From Phycisphaerae bacterium (lineage in GTDB: Bacteria > Planctomycetota > Phycisphaerae > Phycisphaerales > UBA1924): 64,000 nt of DNA. Position numbers and translations under genes: made by a program. The notes under the pieces are model-generated. The model had not been told where the DNA came from and ran no database searches. It saw nothing but the letters and a program-made list of their open reading frames with translations. Below, piece by piece: positions 18,205 through 28,070 of this stretch (position 1 is its first letter; each line of letters opens with the position of its first letter). The stretch spans positions 1-64,000 of the forward strand of contig JAUHXM010000005.1 of NCBI GenBank assembly GCA_030426605.1, in the 5' to 3' direction.

Positions 18205-18277
18205 ACGCCAGTAGCTCAGTTGGTAGAGCAGTGGATTCCAAATCCACCGGTCGGGGGTTCGAGTCCTCCCTGGCGTG
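18205..18277 (+). tRNA. trnW: tRNA-Trp (CCA)
   Basis: Acceptor ACGCCAG/CTGGCGT; anticodon stem GTGGA-TTCCAAA-TCCAC; T-arm GGGGGTTCGAGTCCTCC. Confidence 0.95.
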
Positions 18278-18344
18278 TTGAACCCCGAGCACGCGTGACA
18301 CCGCACGCGACCACGGCGCCCAGCGAAAGGACGCGGCCACCGAT

Positions 18345-19052
18345 ATGGCGATGAAGGTCTACAAGCCCGGTCAGGGATACTGGACACGCGTCCTCAGCGC
18401 CGTCTGCATCGGCCTGCTGGTCCTCGCGGCGGCCGCCTGGGCGTGGGAGCAGGCCGGCACCGTCCGCCTGCCCGCGAAGTCGCACAACATCGCCGTCCGC
18501 GCCGCCACCGGCGACATCAGCGTCGGCGATTCGATCACGTACCTGAGGCCCTCGGACGACTACAACGCCGGGCCCGAGCCCTTCGGCGCGGGCGTCGTCG
18601 AGTCCGTCAACATCTCCGACGACCGCTTCGGCACCGTCGTCGTCGGCTCGTTCACGACCGACGAGGTCCGCGACGACTTCGGGCAGGCGACCGCCCTGAC
18701 CATCGGCACCACCGGCACGGACAACTCCGTCGAGACTTTCGGCGCGCAGATCCAGTCCGCCAGCGCCAACCCCGTCTTCCCCCGCAACTACCTCCAGGCG
18801 AGCGCCGCCGGGCTCATGATGCTCGCCGGCTTCGTCTTCATTTACTGGTTCACCGGCGTCGGGCGCAAGCCCAACGAGTTCCTCATCGCCACCGACGGCG
18901 AGATGAAGAAGGTCAACTGGTCCACCAAGCGCGAGATCATCGGCTCCACCTGGGTCGTCATCATCTCCGCGTTCCTCATCGCCGGCATCCTCTACGGCAT
19001 CGACCAGGTCTTTGCCATGATCTTCCGCGCTGTCGGCGTGCTCGAGACCTGA
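18345..19052 (+). CDS. secE: Preprotein translocase subunit SecE with long N-terminal extension
   Basis: C-terminal FLIATDGEMKKVNWSTKREIIGSTWVVIISAFLIAGILYGIDQVF; position between trnW and nusG. Confidence 0.9.
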   Translation: MAMKVYKPGQGYWTRVLSAVCIGLLVLAAAAWAWEQAGTVRLPAKSHNIAVRAATGDISVGDSITYLRPSDDYNAGPEPFGAGVVESVNISDDRFGTVVVGSFTTDEVRDDFGQATALTIGTTGTDNSVETFGAQIQSASANPVFPRNYLQASAAGLMMLAGFVFIYWFTGVGRKPNEFLIATDGEMKKVNWSTKREIIGSTWVVIISAFLIAGILYGIDQVFAMIFRAVGVLET

Positions 19053-19115
19053 TCCGGCACTCGAGCCCACCCCCCGCGCCACCGGCGCGCCCCGCACACC
19101 ACGGAGGCCCCTCCG

Positions 19116-19880
19116 ATGTTCGAGAACGACAAGCCCGCCGACGCGCACGAGACAGACGCCGCCGTCGAGACCACCGACCAGCCCGCGCCCGACGAGGCCC
19201 CCGCCGCCGAGCCCAAGCCGGATCCGGTCAAGACCGAGCCCGCCGCGGTCTCGAAGGACGCGATGGACGGCCGCCCCGACGAGAAGACCGACCTGCTCGA
19301 CGCCGACGCCCCCGTGCGTCAGGCCGGCATGGACTGGTTCGTCCTCCGCGTCGCCTCCAACAAGGAGTCCGCGGTCCAGAACACCCTGCTCCGCAAGGTG
19401 CAGATCGAGAACATGGAGCACCTCGTCGGGCGCATCCTCGTGCCCACCGAGAAGACCAAGACGATCAAGGGCGGCAAGCAGAAGATCACCGAGACCAAGC
19501 TCTACCCGGGCTACGTCTTCGTGGAGATGCGCCTCGAAGACGACGGCCGCATCCCGCAGGATGTGTTCTTCCTGATCAAAGAGACCACCGGCGTGGGCGA
19601 TTTCGTCGGCACCGCCGGGCGTCCCACGCCCATGGCGCAGCACGAGATCGAGAAGATGCTCCTCGACTCGCAGAAGCCCGACGACACCCCCACGATCAAG
19701 CTCTCGTTCGAGAAGGGCGAGCCCGTCCTCATCAAGGAGGGCCCGTTCGAGAACTACGAGGGCACCGTGGACGAGCTGCTGCCCGAGAAGGGGCTGGTCC
19801 GCGTCCTCGTCACGATCTTCGGCCGCCAGGCCCCGATCGAGCTCGAAGAGTGGCAGATCGCCAAGGTGGACGAGGGCTAA
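19116..19880 (+). CDS. nusG: Transcription antitermination protein NusG with acidic N-terminal extension
   Basis: DWFVLRVASNKE...LYPGYVFVEM...GVGDFVG...KGEPVLIKEGPFENYEGTVDEL. Confidence 0.97.
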   Translation: MFENDKPADAHETDAAVETTDQPAPDEAPAAEPKPDPVKTEPAAVSKDAMDGRPDEKTDLLDADAPVRQAGMDWFVLRVASNKESAVQNTLLRKVQIENMEHLVGRILVPTEKTKTIKGGKQKITETKLYPGYVFVEMRLEDDGRIPQDVFFLIKETTGVGDFVGTAGRPTPMAQHEIEKMLLDSQKPDDTPTIKLSFEKGEPVLIKEGPFENYEGTVDELLPEKGLVRVLVTIFGRQAPIELEEWQIAKVDEG

Positions 19881-19909
19881 GCCCGCTTCCACAAGCCGCA
19901 CACGCCCGA

Positions 19910-19936
19910 AGCCCCGGCCCATGCCGGGGCTTTTTT
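19910..19936 (+). terminator. Intrinsic terminator after nusG
   Basis: AGCCCCGGC-CCAT-GCCGGGGCT followed by T-run. Confidence 0.92.
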
Positions 19937-19968
19937 GTCATCTGATCGTGCCACAGTGTCAAATATTC

Positions 19969-19997
19969 TTGACTATCTGTCGCCAATCACATACCAT
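19969..19997 (+). promoter_or_regulatory. Candidate sigma-70-type promoter
   Basis: TTGACT-17 nt-TACCAT upstream of the ORF at 20024. Confidence 0.65.
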
Positions 19998-20023
19998 GGT
20001 GCTGTCCACCCAGGAGACGCACC

Positions 20024-20476
20024 ATGAACCCCTCCGGCACCGGGGCCGCCTTCCGCGAGCGGTCCAACCTCGCCTGCCTTCTCACGACGGTCCTGATCTA
20101 CCCGGCGGTCCTCGCCTTCGCCCTGCCGTTCGCTTCGCCCGTCGCGCTTGTGATGCCCCTGATCGCGGGCGTGGTGCTGCAGGTGGTCATCCTGATCGTT
20201 CTGCACGCCGTCCTCGCGCTGACGACCCGCGAAGAGCCCGACGACGAGCGCGTCCGGGCGATCGGGCACCGCGCCGACCGGATCGCCGGCGTCGTCCTCA
20301 GCGTGGGCGTCATGCTCGTCGTGGGGTTCACGATCATCCAGCAGGGCGCGTTCCTCGCGAACCTGCCCGACGTGGCGGCGAGCCCGATCTTCACGGGGTA
20401 CGTCCTCTTTGCGGTCTTTGTTGCCTCCGAGGTGATCCGGATGTCGCTCACCGCCCTTGCCTACCGCACGAGCTGA
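20024..20476 (+). CDS. Small multi-TM membrane protein
   Basis: Four hydrophobic segments; AGGAG SD; precedes a small XRE regulator. Confidence 0.75.
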   Translation: MNPSGTGAAFRERSNLACLLTTVLIYPAVLAFALPFASPVALVMPLIAGVVLQVVILIVLHAVLALTTREEPDDERVRAIGHRADRIAGVVLSVGVMLVVGFTIIQQGAFLANLPDVAASPIFTGYVLFAVFVASEVIRMSLTALAYRTS

Positions 20477-20479
20477 CCG

Positions 20480-20716
20480 ATGGCGTGGATCTCCTCGAAC
20501 AAGACGCCCGTCGCCAACCGGATCCGCGAGCTGCGCTTCCACGCGGGTGAGATGACCCAGCAGCAGCTCGCCGACCGGATCGGGGTGAGCCGCCAGACCG
20601 TCGTCGCGATCGAGAAGGCGAAGTACTCGCCGACGCTCGAGCTGGCGTTCCGAATCGCGGGTGTGTTCGGGGTGCCCCTCGAAGACGCCTTCGCGTTCGA
20701 GCGCCCGCCGGGCTGA
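20480..20716 (+). CDS. Small XRE-family HTH regulator
   Basis: MTQQQLADRIGVSRQTVVAIEKAKYSPTLELAFRIAGVFGVPLEDAF. Confidence 0.9.
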   Translation: MAWISSNKTPVANRIRELRFHAGEMTQQQLADRIGVSRQTVVAIEKAKYSPTLELAFRIAGVFGVPLEDAFAFERPPG

Positions 20717-20794
20717 CCCCGTTTCCGGGCGTTCAACGCCGATCGAAACCTGCGAACGCGCGCCCCGTACCATTCGGTTGGGAGGACGCGTTCC

Positions 20795-23700
20795 ATGTCC
20801 AAAGAGACCCGCGAGAGCGTCACGCCGCCCGAGCGTGAGCACCTCACGACCGACGCCGGGACCCCGCCCGCCAGGAAGCCGCGCTGGGGGCGACGCCTGC
20901 TCATCACGGGCACCGTGATCGTGGCGCTGCTCGCGGCGCTCGTGTTCTTCGCGCCCGCGCTCGCGACGCCGTTCGTCAAGGACGCCATCGCGGGCCCGCA
21001 CGCCGACGGATCGACCGTCGAGATCGGCACCCTCAAGCTCTCGTGGACCGGCGACCAGCGCGCTGAGGGCGTCGTCGTGACGGACGCCGACGGCGACATC
21101 ATCGCGGACGTGAATGCGCGCCTCGACCGCTCCATCCTGGACCTGCTGGGGAACCGGACGGACCTGGGCACGGTGACGCTCGCGGGGAAGGCGCGGATCA
21201 AGCAGCGCCCGCCCGGCGCCGAGTCGCCCGCCGAGCCCGCTTCTTCCGGATCCGGGTCGGTCTCCGTGCGTCAGGACCTCGCTGCGATCAATGCCTCTCT
21301 CAAGCTTGATGGGCTCGAAGTCACCGTCGATCAGCCCGCGGGCGACCCGATCGTCGCGGACCTGACGGGCACCGCCGCCCTCGCGCGCGGGCAGAAGATC
21401 ACCGCGGACCTGCGCGCGGACGTCTCTCGTTCCGGGCACGCCGCGCCGATCGATCTGGACATCACGGACCTGACGCTCGACTTCGGCGCGACGCCCCCGT
21501 TCACGTCGCTCGCCGCGACCGCAACGACCGAGCGTGCGAGCGTCGCGCTCATCGACGCGCTGACGAATCAGAACGGCCGACTCATCGCGCTGCTCGGCGA
21601 CGCGGCGGACGCCACCATCAGCATTCACCGACCCGACGACACGACGACCGCGGACATCACGCTCCGGGCGCCCGGCGGTTCGATCGACGCCGCGCTCGTG
21701 CTGAAGGATGACACGCTGCGGGCCAGCACCCCGATCACAGCAGAGCTGGACACGGCCCGCGTGCTCGCGCTGCCCGAGGTGGCCCGCTCGCTCGCCGACG
21801 ACGGGTTCAGCGTGGACGTCGCCCCGCGCGTTACGCTCGAGATCGCCGAGTTCCGGATGCCCGTCCAGATCGACCCGGATGTGGGCGTCCCCACGTCGTT
21901 CGATCCCGCGGCCCTCGACCTCAGCCGCGCGGCGGCGCTCGTCACCGTCTCGCTCACCGAGACGCGTCTGGCCGTGCCCGGGCATCTGCTGGGGACCGAC
22001 GACCCGGCGACGAGCGTGCGCACCGCGCCCGGCACGTTCGTGCTCGACGCGACCGACCCCGCCGGCGCCGTCACCCTGCGCGGCTCGCTGAACGCCGATG
22101 TCGCCGGCTCGCCCGCGGGCTCGATCACCGCGGATCTGCGCGCCGCGGACCTCCTCGACGCCAACGGCCGCCTACGAACGGGCACGCTCCCGCGTCTGGC
22201 CGGGCGTCTGACCGCGGCGGACATCCCCACCGCGCTCGTCCAGCCGTTCGCGGCGGGCACCGGGCTCGATCTGCCGGCCGACCTGGGCCCGAAGATCCGC
22301 GTCTCGCTCGTCGCGGACGCCCCGGCGACGGACCAGCCCGCGCGCCTCACGCTCACCGCGAGCGCCGACCGCCTCACCGCCTCGGGCACGGCGATCATCG
22401 ACGGCGAAACACTGACGACCGAGGGCCCGGTCCGCGTCGAGATGATCGACCCCGCGCCCGCGATCACGCGTTTGCTGACCGACGCGCCCGCCACGCTGAC
22501 GCGGACCGGCCCGCTGGACGTGACCATCACCGACGTGCGCCTGAACACGAGCGCGTTGACGGGCGACACGCCGTCGCTCGCGGGCGCGACGGCGCGCGCC
22601 GTCGTGCGCGTCGGCCCGGTGGAGGGCACGATCGCGCGCGAGGGGCAGGACGCCGTGGCCTTCGGCGCCCCGCGCACCGCGTACAACGCGCGCCTCGCCG
22701 ACGACGCCCTCACGCTCGAATCGTCCTACCCGTCCCTTCGCGTCGGTGCGGGCGAGAGCATCGGCACGACGGACATCGCCCTGCGGCTTGAGAGCCCGCT
22801 CGGCGCGCGCCACCTCACCGGCACGATCGCGATGGCGGGCGTGGATGCGCCCACCCTGGCGGGGCTGTTCGCGTCCGAGCAGGCCGCCCGGCTCGCGCGC
22901 GACCTTGGACCGACGTTTTCTGTCTCCGTCCGTCCGGATATCGCCGCCGGCGCGCCCGCGGCGGCGGAGTTGGACGTCGTGTCACGCGAGATCGACCTGA
23001 CCGCGCGCGCCGCGATGGCACCGGGCGGGCTCGACGCGGTGGCGCGCGTGCACCGCGTCGGGACGTCCGGTCTGGACGCGCTGACCGCGCGCCCCGGGCT
23101 CGCCGCCGCGGCGTTGGGCCCGGCGGTGTCCGGGTTCGTCTCGCTCACCGCGGCGCGGACGCCGGAGGGCACGATCGGGGCGCCGTTCGACGCGACGATC
23201 GAGCTCACGAGCGCCAAGCTGCGCACGAACGCGCCGATGCGGGTGCGGATGACCAACGCCGCCGCCGAGCTGCTCGACGACGCGGAGCTGAACTGGACCA
23301 TCGAGCCCGAGCTCTTCCGCCTGCTCGCGGGCGAGGGCGGCACGTCGCTCGCCCAAACCACCCCCCTCCGCGTCACGCTCACCAAGGCGTTCGTGCCGAT
23401 CTCGCCCGATGCCGGTGCGCCGCTGAACGCGCGCGCCGCGCTCGCGACGGACGCGTTCACGCTCGTCGCGCCGGACGGATCCGAGCAGCGGTTCACCGCG
23501 CTCGCCGCGACGCTGCGCACGACGGACGTGCCCAACCAGCTCGCGCTGAACGCGTCCCTCCGCGCGCCCGACGCCGCGGGTGAGACGCTCACCGCCGCGC
23601 TGACGATCGACGACGCCGTGGCCAGCAACGGGTCGCCCGCCGACCCGCGGATCACGGGGAATGTGAGCGCGGACGCGCTGCCCACCGCCCTCATCGACGC

Positions 23701-24541
23701 CTTCGCGGGCACCGGGGGGACCGCGTCGCGGATGCTTGGCGCGACCGCGGACGCGAAGCTCAACGTGCAAAACCTGCCGCGCGAGAACGCGACGCTGGAC
23801 GTCACCCTCGAAGCGCCGAACGCCACCGCGATCTACCGCGGCGTCGTCCGGGACGGCGCGCTCGTGAACACCGAGCCCGCGAGCGTCAATCTCAATCAGA
23901 TCAAGCAGGACTTCGGGTTCGAGCTCGCGAAGTTCGTCCCGATCCTCGGCGGCATCACCAAGACCGCCTCGGACCAGCCCGCGAACATCTCGATCCCGGC
24001 GCTGTCGATCCCGGTCTCGGGCGGGCTCAAGAACATCGCGTTCGACCTGGTGGCCGACCCGGGGACCGCCGCGATCCAGATGGAGCGCGGCATCGCGGGG
24101 CTCATCGATCCGCGCATCGTTCAGCAGGGGCGGCGCCTGGGCGACTCGTTCGAGCCGTTCAACGTCTCCATGAAGGACGGCGTCGCGCGCATCACGAACT
24201 TCAACCTCCCCATCGGTGACTTCGTGCTGCCCGCCTCCGCAACGTTCGACCTGAACAACAACACCGAGGACGTCGTCGTCCGCCTGCCCGCGGGGATGCT
24301 GCTCGCCGAGAGTCTGGGGGGCGACCTCGGCCCGCTGCGCGACATCCTGGGGACGGCGCTCAACCCGCCGCTGCGCAAGCGTGGCCCTCTCGGCGCGAAC
24401 AACTCATGGAAGATCGACCCGAGCTGGAAGCCGCCCGAGGGCGAGCGCCAGGACCCCGCCGAGCAGATCCTCCGCGGCATCGGCGGGCTGCTTCGCAACC
24501 AGCGCGATAAGGACAAGGACGACAACAACCCGGACGGCTGA
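20795..24541 (+). CDS. Large AsmA-like/periplasmic repetitive protein (1248 aa)
   Basis: Single N-terminal TM (LLITGTVIVALLAALVFFAPALATPFV) followed by long repetitive Ala/Asp/Thr-rich beta-like region with AsmA-type organisation. Confidence 0.6.
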   Translation: MSKETRESVTPPEREHLTTDAGTPPARKPRWGRRLLITGTVIVALLAALVFFAPALATPFVKDAIAGPHADGSTVEIGTLKLSWTGDQRAEGVVVTDADGDIIADVNARLDRSILDLLGNRTDLGTVTLAGKARIKQRPPGAESPAEPASSGSGSVSVRQDLAAINASLKLDGLEVTVDQPAGDPIVADLTGTAALARGQKITADLRADVSRSGHAAPIDLDITDLTLDFGATPPFTSLAATATTERASVALIDALTNQNGRLIALLGDAADATISIHRPDDTTTADITLRAPGGSIDAALVLKDDTLRASTPITAELDTARVLALPEVARSLADDGFSVDVAPRVTLEIAEFRMPVQIDPDVGVPTSFDPAALDLSRAAALVTVSLTETRLAVPGHLLGTDDPATSVRTAPGTFVLDATDPAGAVTLRGSLNADVAGSPAGSITADLRAADLLDANGRLRTGTLPRLAGRLTAADIPTALVQPFAAGTGLDLPADLGPKIRVSLVADAPATDQPARLTLTASADRLTASGTAIIDGETLTTEGPVRVEMIDPAPAITRLLTDAPATLTRTGPLDVTITDVRLNTSALTGDTPSLAGATARAVVRVGPVEGTIAREGQDAVAFGAPRTAYNARLADDALTLESSYPSLRVGAGESIGTTDIALRLESPLGARHLTGTIAMAGVDAPTLAGLFASEQAARLARDLGPTFSVSVRPDIAAGAPAAAELDVVSREIDLTARAAMAPGGLDAVARVHRVGTSGLDALTARPGLAAAALGPAVSGFVSLTAARTPEGTIGAPFDATIELTSAKLRTNAPMRVRMTNAAAELLDDAELNWTIEPELFRLLAGEGGTSLAQTTPLRVTLTKAFVPISPDAGAPLNARAALATDAFTLVAPDGSEQRFTALAATLRTTDVPNQLALNASLRAPDAAGETLTAALTIDDAVASNGSPADPRITGNVSADALPTALIDAFAGTGGTASRMLGATADAKLNVQNLPRENATLDVTLEAPNATAIYRGVVRDGALVNTEPASVNLNQIKQDFGFELAKFVPILGGITKTASDQPANISIPALSIPVSGGLKNIAFDLVADPGTAAIQMERGIAGLIDPRIVQQGRRLGDSFEPFNVSMKDGVARITNFNLPIGDFVLPASATFDLNNNTEDVVVRLPAGMLLAESLGGDLGPLRDILGTALNPPLRKRGPLGANNSWKIDPSWKPPEGERQDPAEQILRGIGGLLRNQRDKDKDDNNPDG

Positions 24542-24645
24542 CGCTCACGCGCCGCACTCGGGGCATCGGGGCGCGTCGTTGCCCGCGCGGACGCAGCCGC
24601 ACGCGACGCCCGGTCGGGCAGGCATCGGCGATGTCTGCCTCTGGC

Positions 24646-25968
24646 TCACCCCTCGCCCAGCACGAACTTCCGCTCGTCCCACAGCTTCTCGACGCGTTCG
24701 GCGAAGCTCGGCGTCTCGGGGAGCCCGAGCCCGCACGCCGCGAGCAGGTCGATCATGCCGAAATAGTCATCGACGCCGACATACTCGCGCCCGACGCGCG
24801 GGCGCGTCTCGTTCGTCCCCGCCTGCACGGCGCTCAGGTCCGCCATGTTGTGGTAGTTGCCCAGGGGCAGGCAGACGCATGTCGAGGTGTACCCGAGCCG
24901 GCAATAGACGCTCGCCTCGCAGGCGCCGCCCGCCATGAGCTTGCGTTGCCACTTCCATCCGCCGGGCGCGGGGGCCTGTTCGGTTGCGCGCGGCGTCGAG
25001 TCCCTGCCAGCGAGCCGGTTCGCGACTTCTGAGATCGCGGACGTGAGTTCTGGCGTGAAGACGCTGACCCGGTCGCCCACGCGCACGATGGGCCCGCCGT
25101 GGATGGGGGAATCGTGCGGGAAGCTCCGCGAGGTCTCCAGCGCGATGACGCGGGAGTTTTTGGGCATGAACCCGCCCTTGCACGCGCCGATCGCGCCGAC
25201 GAAGCCGACCTCCTCGGCGCGCGTAAAGAGCAGGCGGATGTCGCCCACGTCCATCCCGCCCGCGCGCGCGAGGCGGAGCTCCTCCATCGCCGCGAGCGCC
25301 GCCGCCGCCGCGGCGAGGTCGTCGCAGGCGTTCGTGTGCAGGATGCCGCCGAACTCGTCGTCGGTGACCTCCGCGTCGGGGAGCTGCCACGTCGCGACGT
25401 CCCCCACGCTCGCGCCGGCGGGCTCGTCGAACTCGCACGCGAAGACGGGGAAGACGCCGGACGTGCCTTCGGGCGCGCCTTCGGTGCCGCCCTCGGGTTG
25501 CGGGCCCGGGTTGCCGGCGTCCTTGTCGCCCTTGGGGTCGTAGACCTTGCCCGTGAGGGTGCCCGCGATGGTGCGCTCGCCGACATGCACGACGACGCGC
25601 GCGTCCTCGAAGTAGGGCGCCATCACGCCGCCTCGGAACTCGAGCAGCGCGTCCGTTGGTGATCCGACCGACGCGACGACGAACGCGGGGTGGTCCAGGT
25701 GGGCCGTGAAGTAGATCGGTGCGGCGTCGGGGTCCGCGGCGTTGGCGCCCTGGAAGTGGACCTCGATGTTGAAGTGCTCGTCGGTGCGCATCGCGACGTC
25801 CGGGCGCGCCTCGACCCACTCTTTGATCCACGCCGCGGGGCGTCCCTCGCGACCCGTCGCGGTGGGCAGGGTCGTGAGCTCCATCGCCCAGCGGAGGTAC
25901 TCGTCGCGCCTCGGGTGGTCGGTCGTGATCAGCGCGATGGCGCGCTCCGCTCCAGCTTGGGTGGTCAT
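24646..25968 (-). CDS. M42/M28-like zinc metallopeptidase
   Basis: IYFTAHLDHPAFVV, NACDDLAAAAAAL, TRAEEVGFVGAIGA, VIALETSRSFP motifs. Confidence 0.85.
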   Translation of the reverse strand: MTTQAGAERAIALITTDHPRRDEYLRWAMELTTLPTATGREGRPAAWIKEWVEARPDVAMRTDEHFNIEVHFQGANAADPDAAPIYFTAHLDHPAFVVASVGSPTDALLEFRGGVMAPYFEDARVVVHVGERTIAGTLTGKVYDPKGDKDAGNPGPQPEGGTEGAPEGTSGVFPVFACEFDEPAGASVGDVATWQLPDAEVTDDEFGGILHTNACDDLAAAAAALAAMEELRLARAGGMDVGDIRLLFTRAEEVGFVGAIGACKGGFMPKNSRVIALETSRSFPHDSPIHGGPIVRVGDRVSVFTPELTSAISEVANRLAGRDSTPRATEQAPAPGGWKWQRKLMAGGACEASVYCRLGYTSTCVCLPLGNYHNMADLSAVQAGTNETRPRVGREYVGVDDYFGMIDLLAACGLGLPETPSFAERVEKLWDERKFVLGEG

Positions 25969-25990
25969 GCCCGGATCGTACGGGCCCCGC

Positions 25991-27946
25991 TCAGGTATCG
26001 TCCTCGGCGAGGACGATCAGGCTGTCCTCGGGCTGGAGGTCGAACCGTTCGTTCTTTCCGGGGATGAGCTTCACCCCGAAATTGGCGCGCAGGTCGTGCT
26101 CGTTCGCCTTGATCTTGACGCCGATGCAGACCTCCTTGCGTTTCTGTGCGATCCGCATCATGTCCGCGAAGGTGTACGCCGCGGGCAGCGCCTCGAAGTA
26201 CAGGCGCGCCGGCTTGAGGTAGATCTCCGAGCCGTCCTCCTCGAACAGGTCGTCGTACACCGCCTTCATGTCCGCCTCTTCGGAGATCTGCGCGAGCAGC
26301 GAGCTCACGAGCCGGTTCGAGATGATGAAATCGTGCACGCCGGCGCGGGCCACGAGCTCCTGGTTGGACGAGTCCATGAGCTCGGTGATGAGCGACGTTG
26401 TCTCCGCTTCGGGGCGTCCCTCGAGCATCCGGCGCAGCAGCAGCACGATGATGATCGTCTCGGAGTCCACCGTCTCCGAGTCCGACTCCGCCGCGCCCTG
26501 GCTGAGCGCCAGGATGTTGTCGTAGAGCGCGGGCTCGATCTCTGTGTACACGTCCGCCCGCAGGGGGTCGGCGTTCACCACGCGCAGCTTGAGCTTCTTG
26601 AGCTCCTCCTGCAGCTCGCTGATCGTCGCCAGCACCTCGTCGGACGGATCGTTGAGCAGCAGGTCGATCTCCGACCCTTCCATCACGTAGTCCGCGTATT
26701 CGCGGAGGATGACGGGCGCCTTCTCGTTCCACCCGATGATGAGCTCGCGCTCGTGCCGGTGCTCGACGCGCCCGCCGGCGAGGGGGAGGTCGCGCCCGTG
26801 CGCGACGGGCTCGGCCCGGTACTCGATGGTCGAGTCGTCCTCCGCGACAATCAGCACCTCGTCGCCGGTGCCGAGCGTGGTGCCGGGGTCGGGGTTCACG
26901 AGCAGCTCGCCGCCGGCCCGCCGGATGCCCATGGGCACGCCGTCTGGGAAGTGGAACTGGGCCTCGCCGAAGGTCGTCTCGCCCCACGGGCCCTCGTAGA
27001 AGTACATCTCGCACCCGTCGAAGCTCATGATCTCGGCGTACACCAGGCTCAGCCCGATGGACCGCGAGGTCTGCACGATGATCTTCGCGAGCACCTCCAT
27101 CGCGTTGAGCGTGGTGATCTCGCCCGGCGCGATGCCCTCGGCGATCTCGCGGTTCCGCTGATCGAAGATCTCGGCGATGATGTTCAGCTCGCGCCCCTCG
27201 TCTTTGGACGCCATGATGCCGAGCAAGGTCTTGATCACCCGCGCGTCGCTCGCGGACTTGGCCGGCACCGGGTCCGACTCCGAGCACGTGCCCAGCACGA
27301 TCACCGACTTGCACGTGGACAGCGACACGATGTCCAGGTTGACGAGCGACGACACCGACCCGGACCGCGTCACCACCCGCGTGTTCCCGGTGTTGGGCAT
27401 CTGCACGCTCAGGAAGTCGTCCATCTCCTCCTTGTCCTTCTCTGCGAGGATCACGACGCACGGGCGGTCCTCGCTCTCGTTGGCCATCACGAGCTCGCGC
27501 AGGATCTCGACGACCCGGTCGTTCCACCCGAGGATGACGGTGTGGTCCTCCTCGATGACTTTCGAGTGCCCCTTCTTGAGGCGGGCGAGCATCTGGTCGA
27601 GGGCCGTCGTGATGAACGCGATCAGCATGGACAGGATGATCACGCCCGCCAGCCCGGCGATGATCCCCGGGACCTTGAACGCGAGGCTCGACCCGATGTC
27701 CTGGTTCATGTTCCCGGGGTCGGTGAGCTCGAGGAACACGACGTACAGGTTGTTGAAGAACCCCCGGTGCGGGGTGTTCTCCGGCGTGTCGCCCAGCGTG
27801 ATGAGCAGCACGCCCCGGAGGATCGCGACCGAGACCATGATGCCCAGGAAGACCACGACGAGGCTCAGGAAGATCGAGCCGCCGCCCTTGGCCATGAAGT
27901 TGTCGAACCGGTACCGCAGCACCTGACGCAGCGTCGTCTTCGCCAT
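25991..27946 (-). CDS. CASTOR/POLLUX-like RCK-domain ion channel
   Basis: N-terminal TM segments and HRGFFNNLYVVFLELTDPGNM; VIEEDHTVILGWNDRVVEIL; second ELIIGWNEKAPVILREY Rossmann-like unit. Confidence 0.75.
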   Translation of the reverse strand: MAKTTLRQVLRYRFDNFMAKGGGSIFLSLVVVFLGIMVSVAILRGVLLITLGDTPENTPHRGFFNNLYVVFLELTDPGNMNQDIGSSLAFKVPGIIAGLAGVIILSMLIAFITTALDQMLARLKKGHSKVIEEDHTVILGWNDRVVEILRELVMANESEDRPCVVILAEKDKEEMDDFLSVQMPNTGNTRVVTRSGSVSSLVNLDIVSLSTCKSVIVLGTCSESDPVPAKSASDARVIKTLLGIMASKDEGRELNIIAEIFDQRNREIAEGIAPGEITTLNAMEVLAKIIVQTSRSIGLSLVYAEIMSFDGCEMYFYEGPWGETTFGEAQFHFPDGVPMGIRRAGGELLVNPDPGTTLGTGDEVLIVAEDDSTIEYRAEPVAHGRDLPLAGGRVEHRHERELIIGWNEKAPVILREYADYVMEGSEIDLLLNDPSDEVLATISELQEELKKLKLRVVNADPLRADVYTEIEPALYDNILALSQGAAESDSETVDSETIIIVLLLRRMLEGRPEAETTSLITELMDSSNQELVARAGVHDFIISNRLVSSLLAQISEEADMKAVYDDLFEEDGSEIYLKPARLYFEALPAAYTFADMMRIAQKRKEVCIGVKIKANEHDLRANFGVKLIPGKNERFDLQPEDSLIVLAEDDT

Positions 27947-28070
27947 CGCCCGTCCCCCCGGGCATCGCGACGCGCGGGCCCTTCGCCCTCGATTCTAGTG
28001 AAACCCGGCTCCCGTTCCAGTGTTGTTCGGCAACTCCGAACGCCCCGAGAGCCCGTATCCTGTCCCGCGC

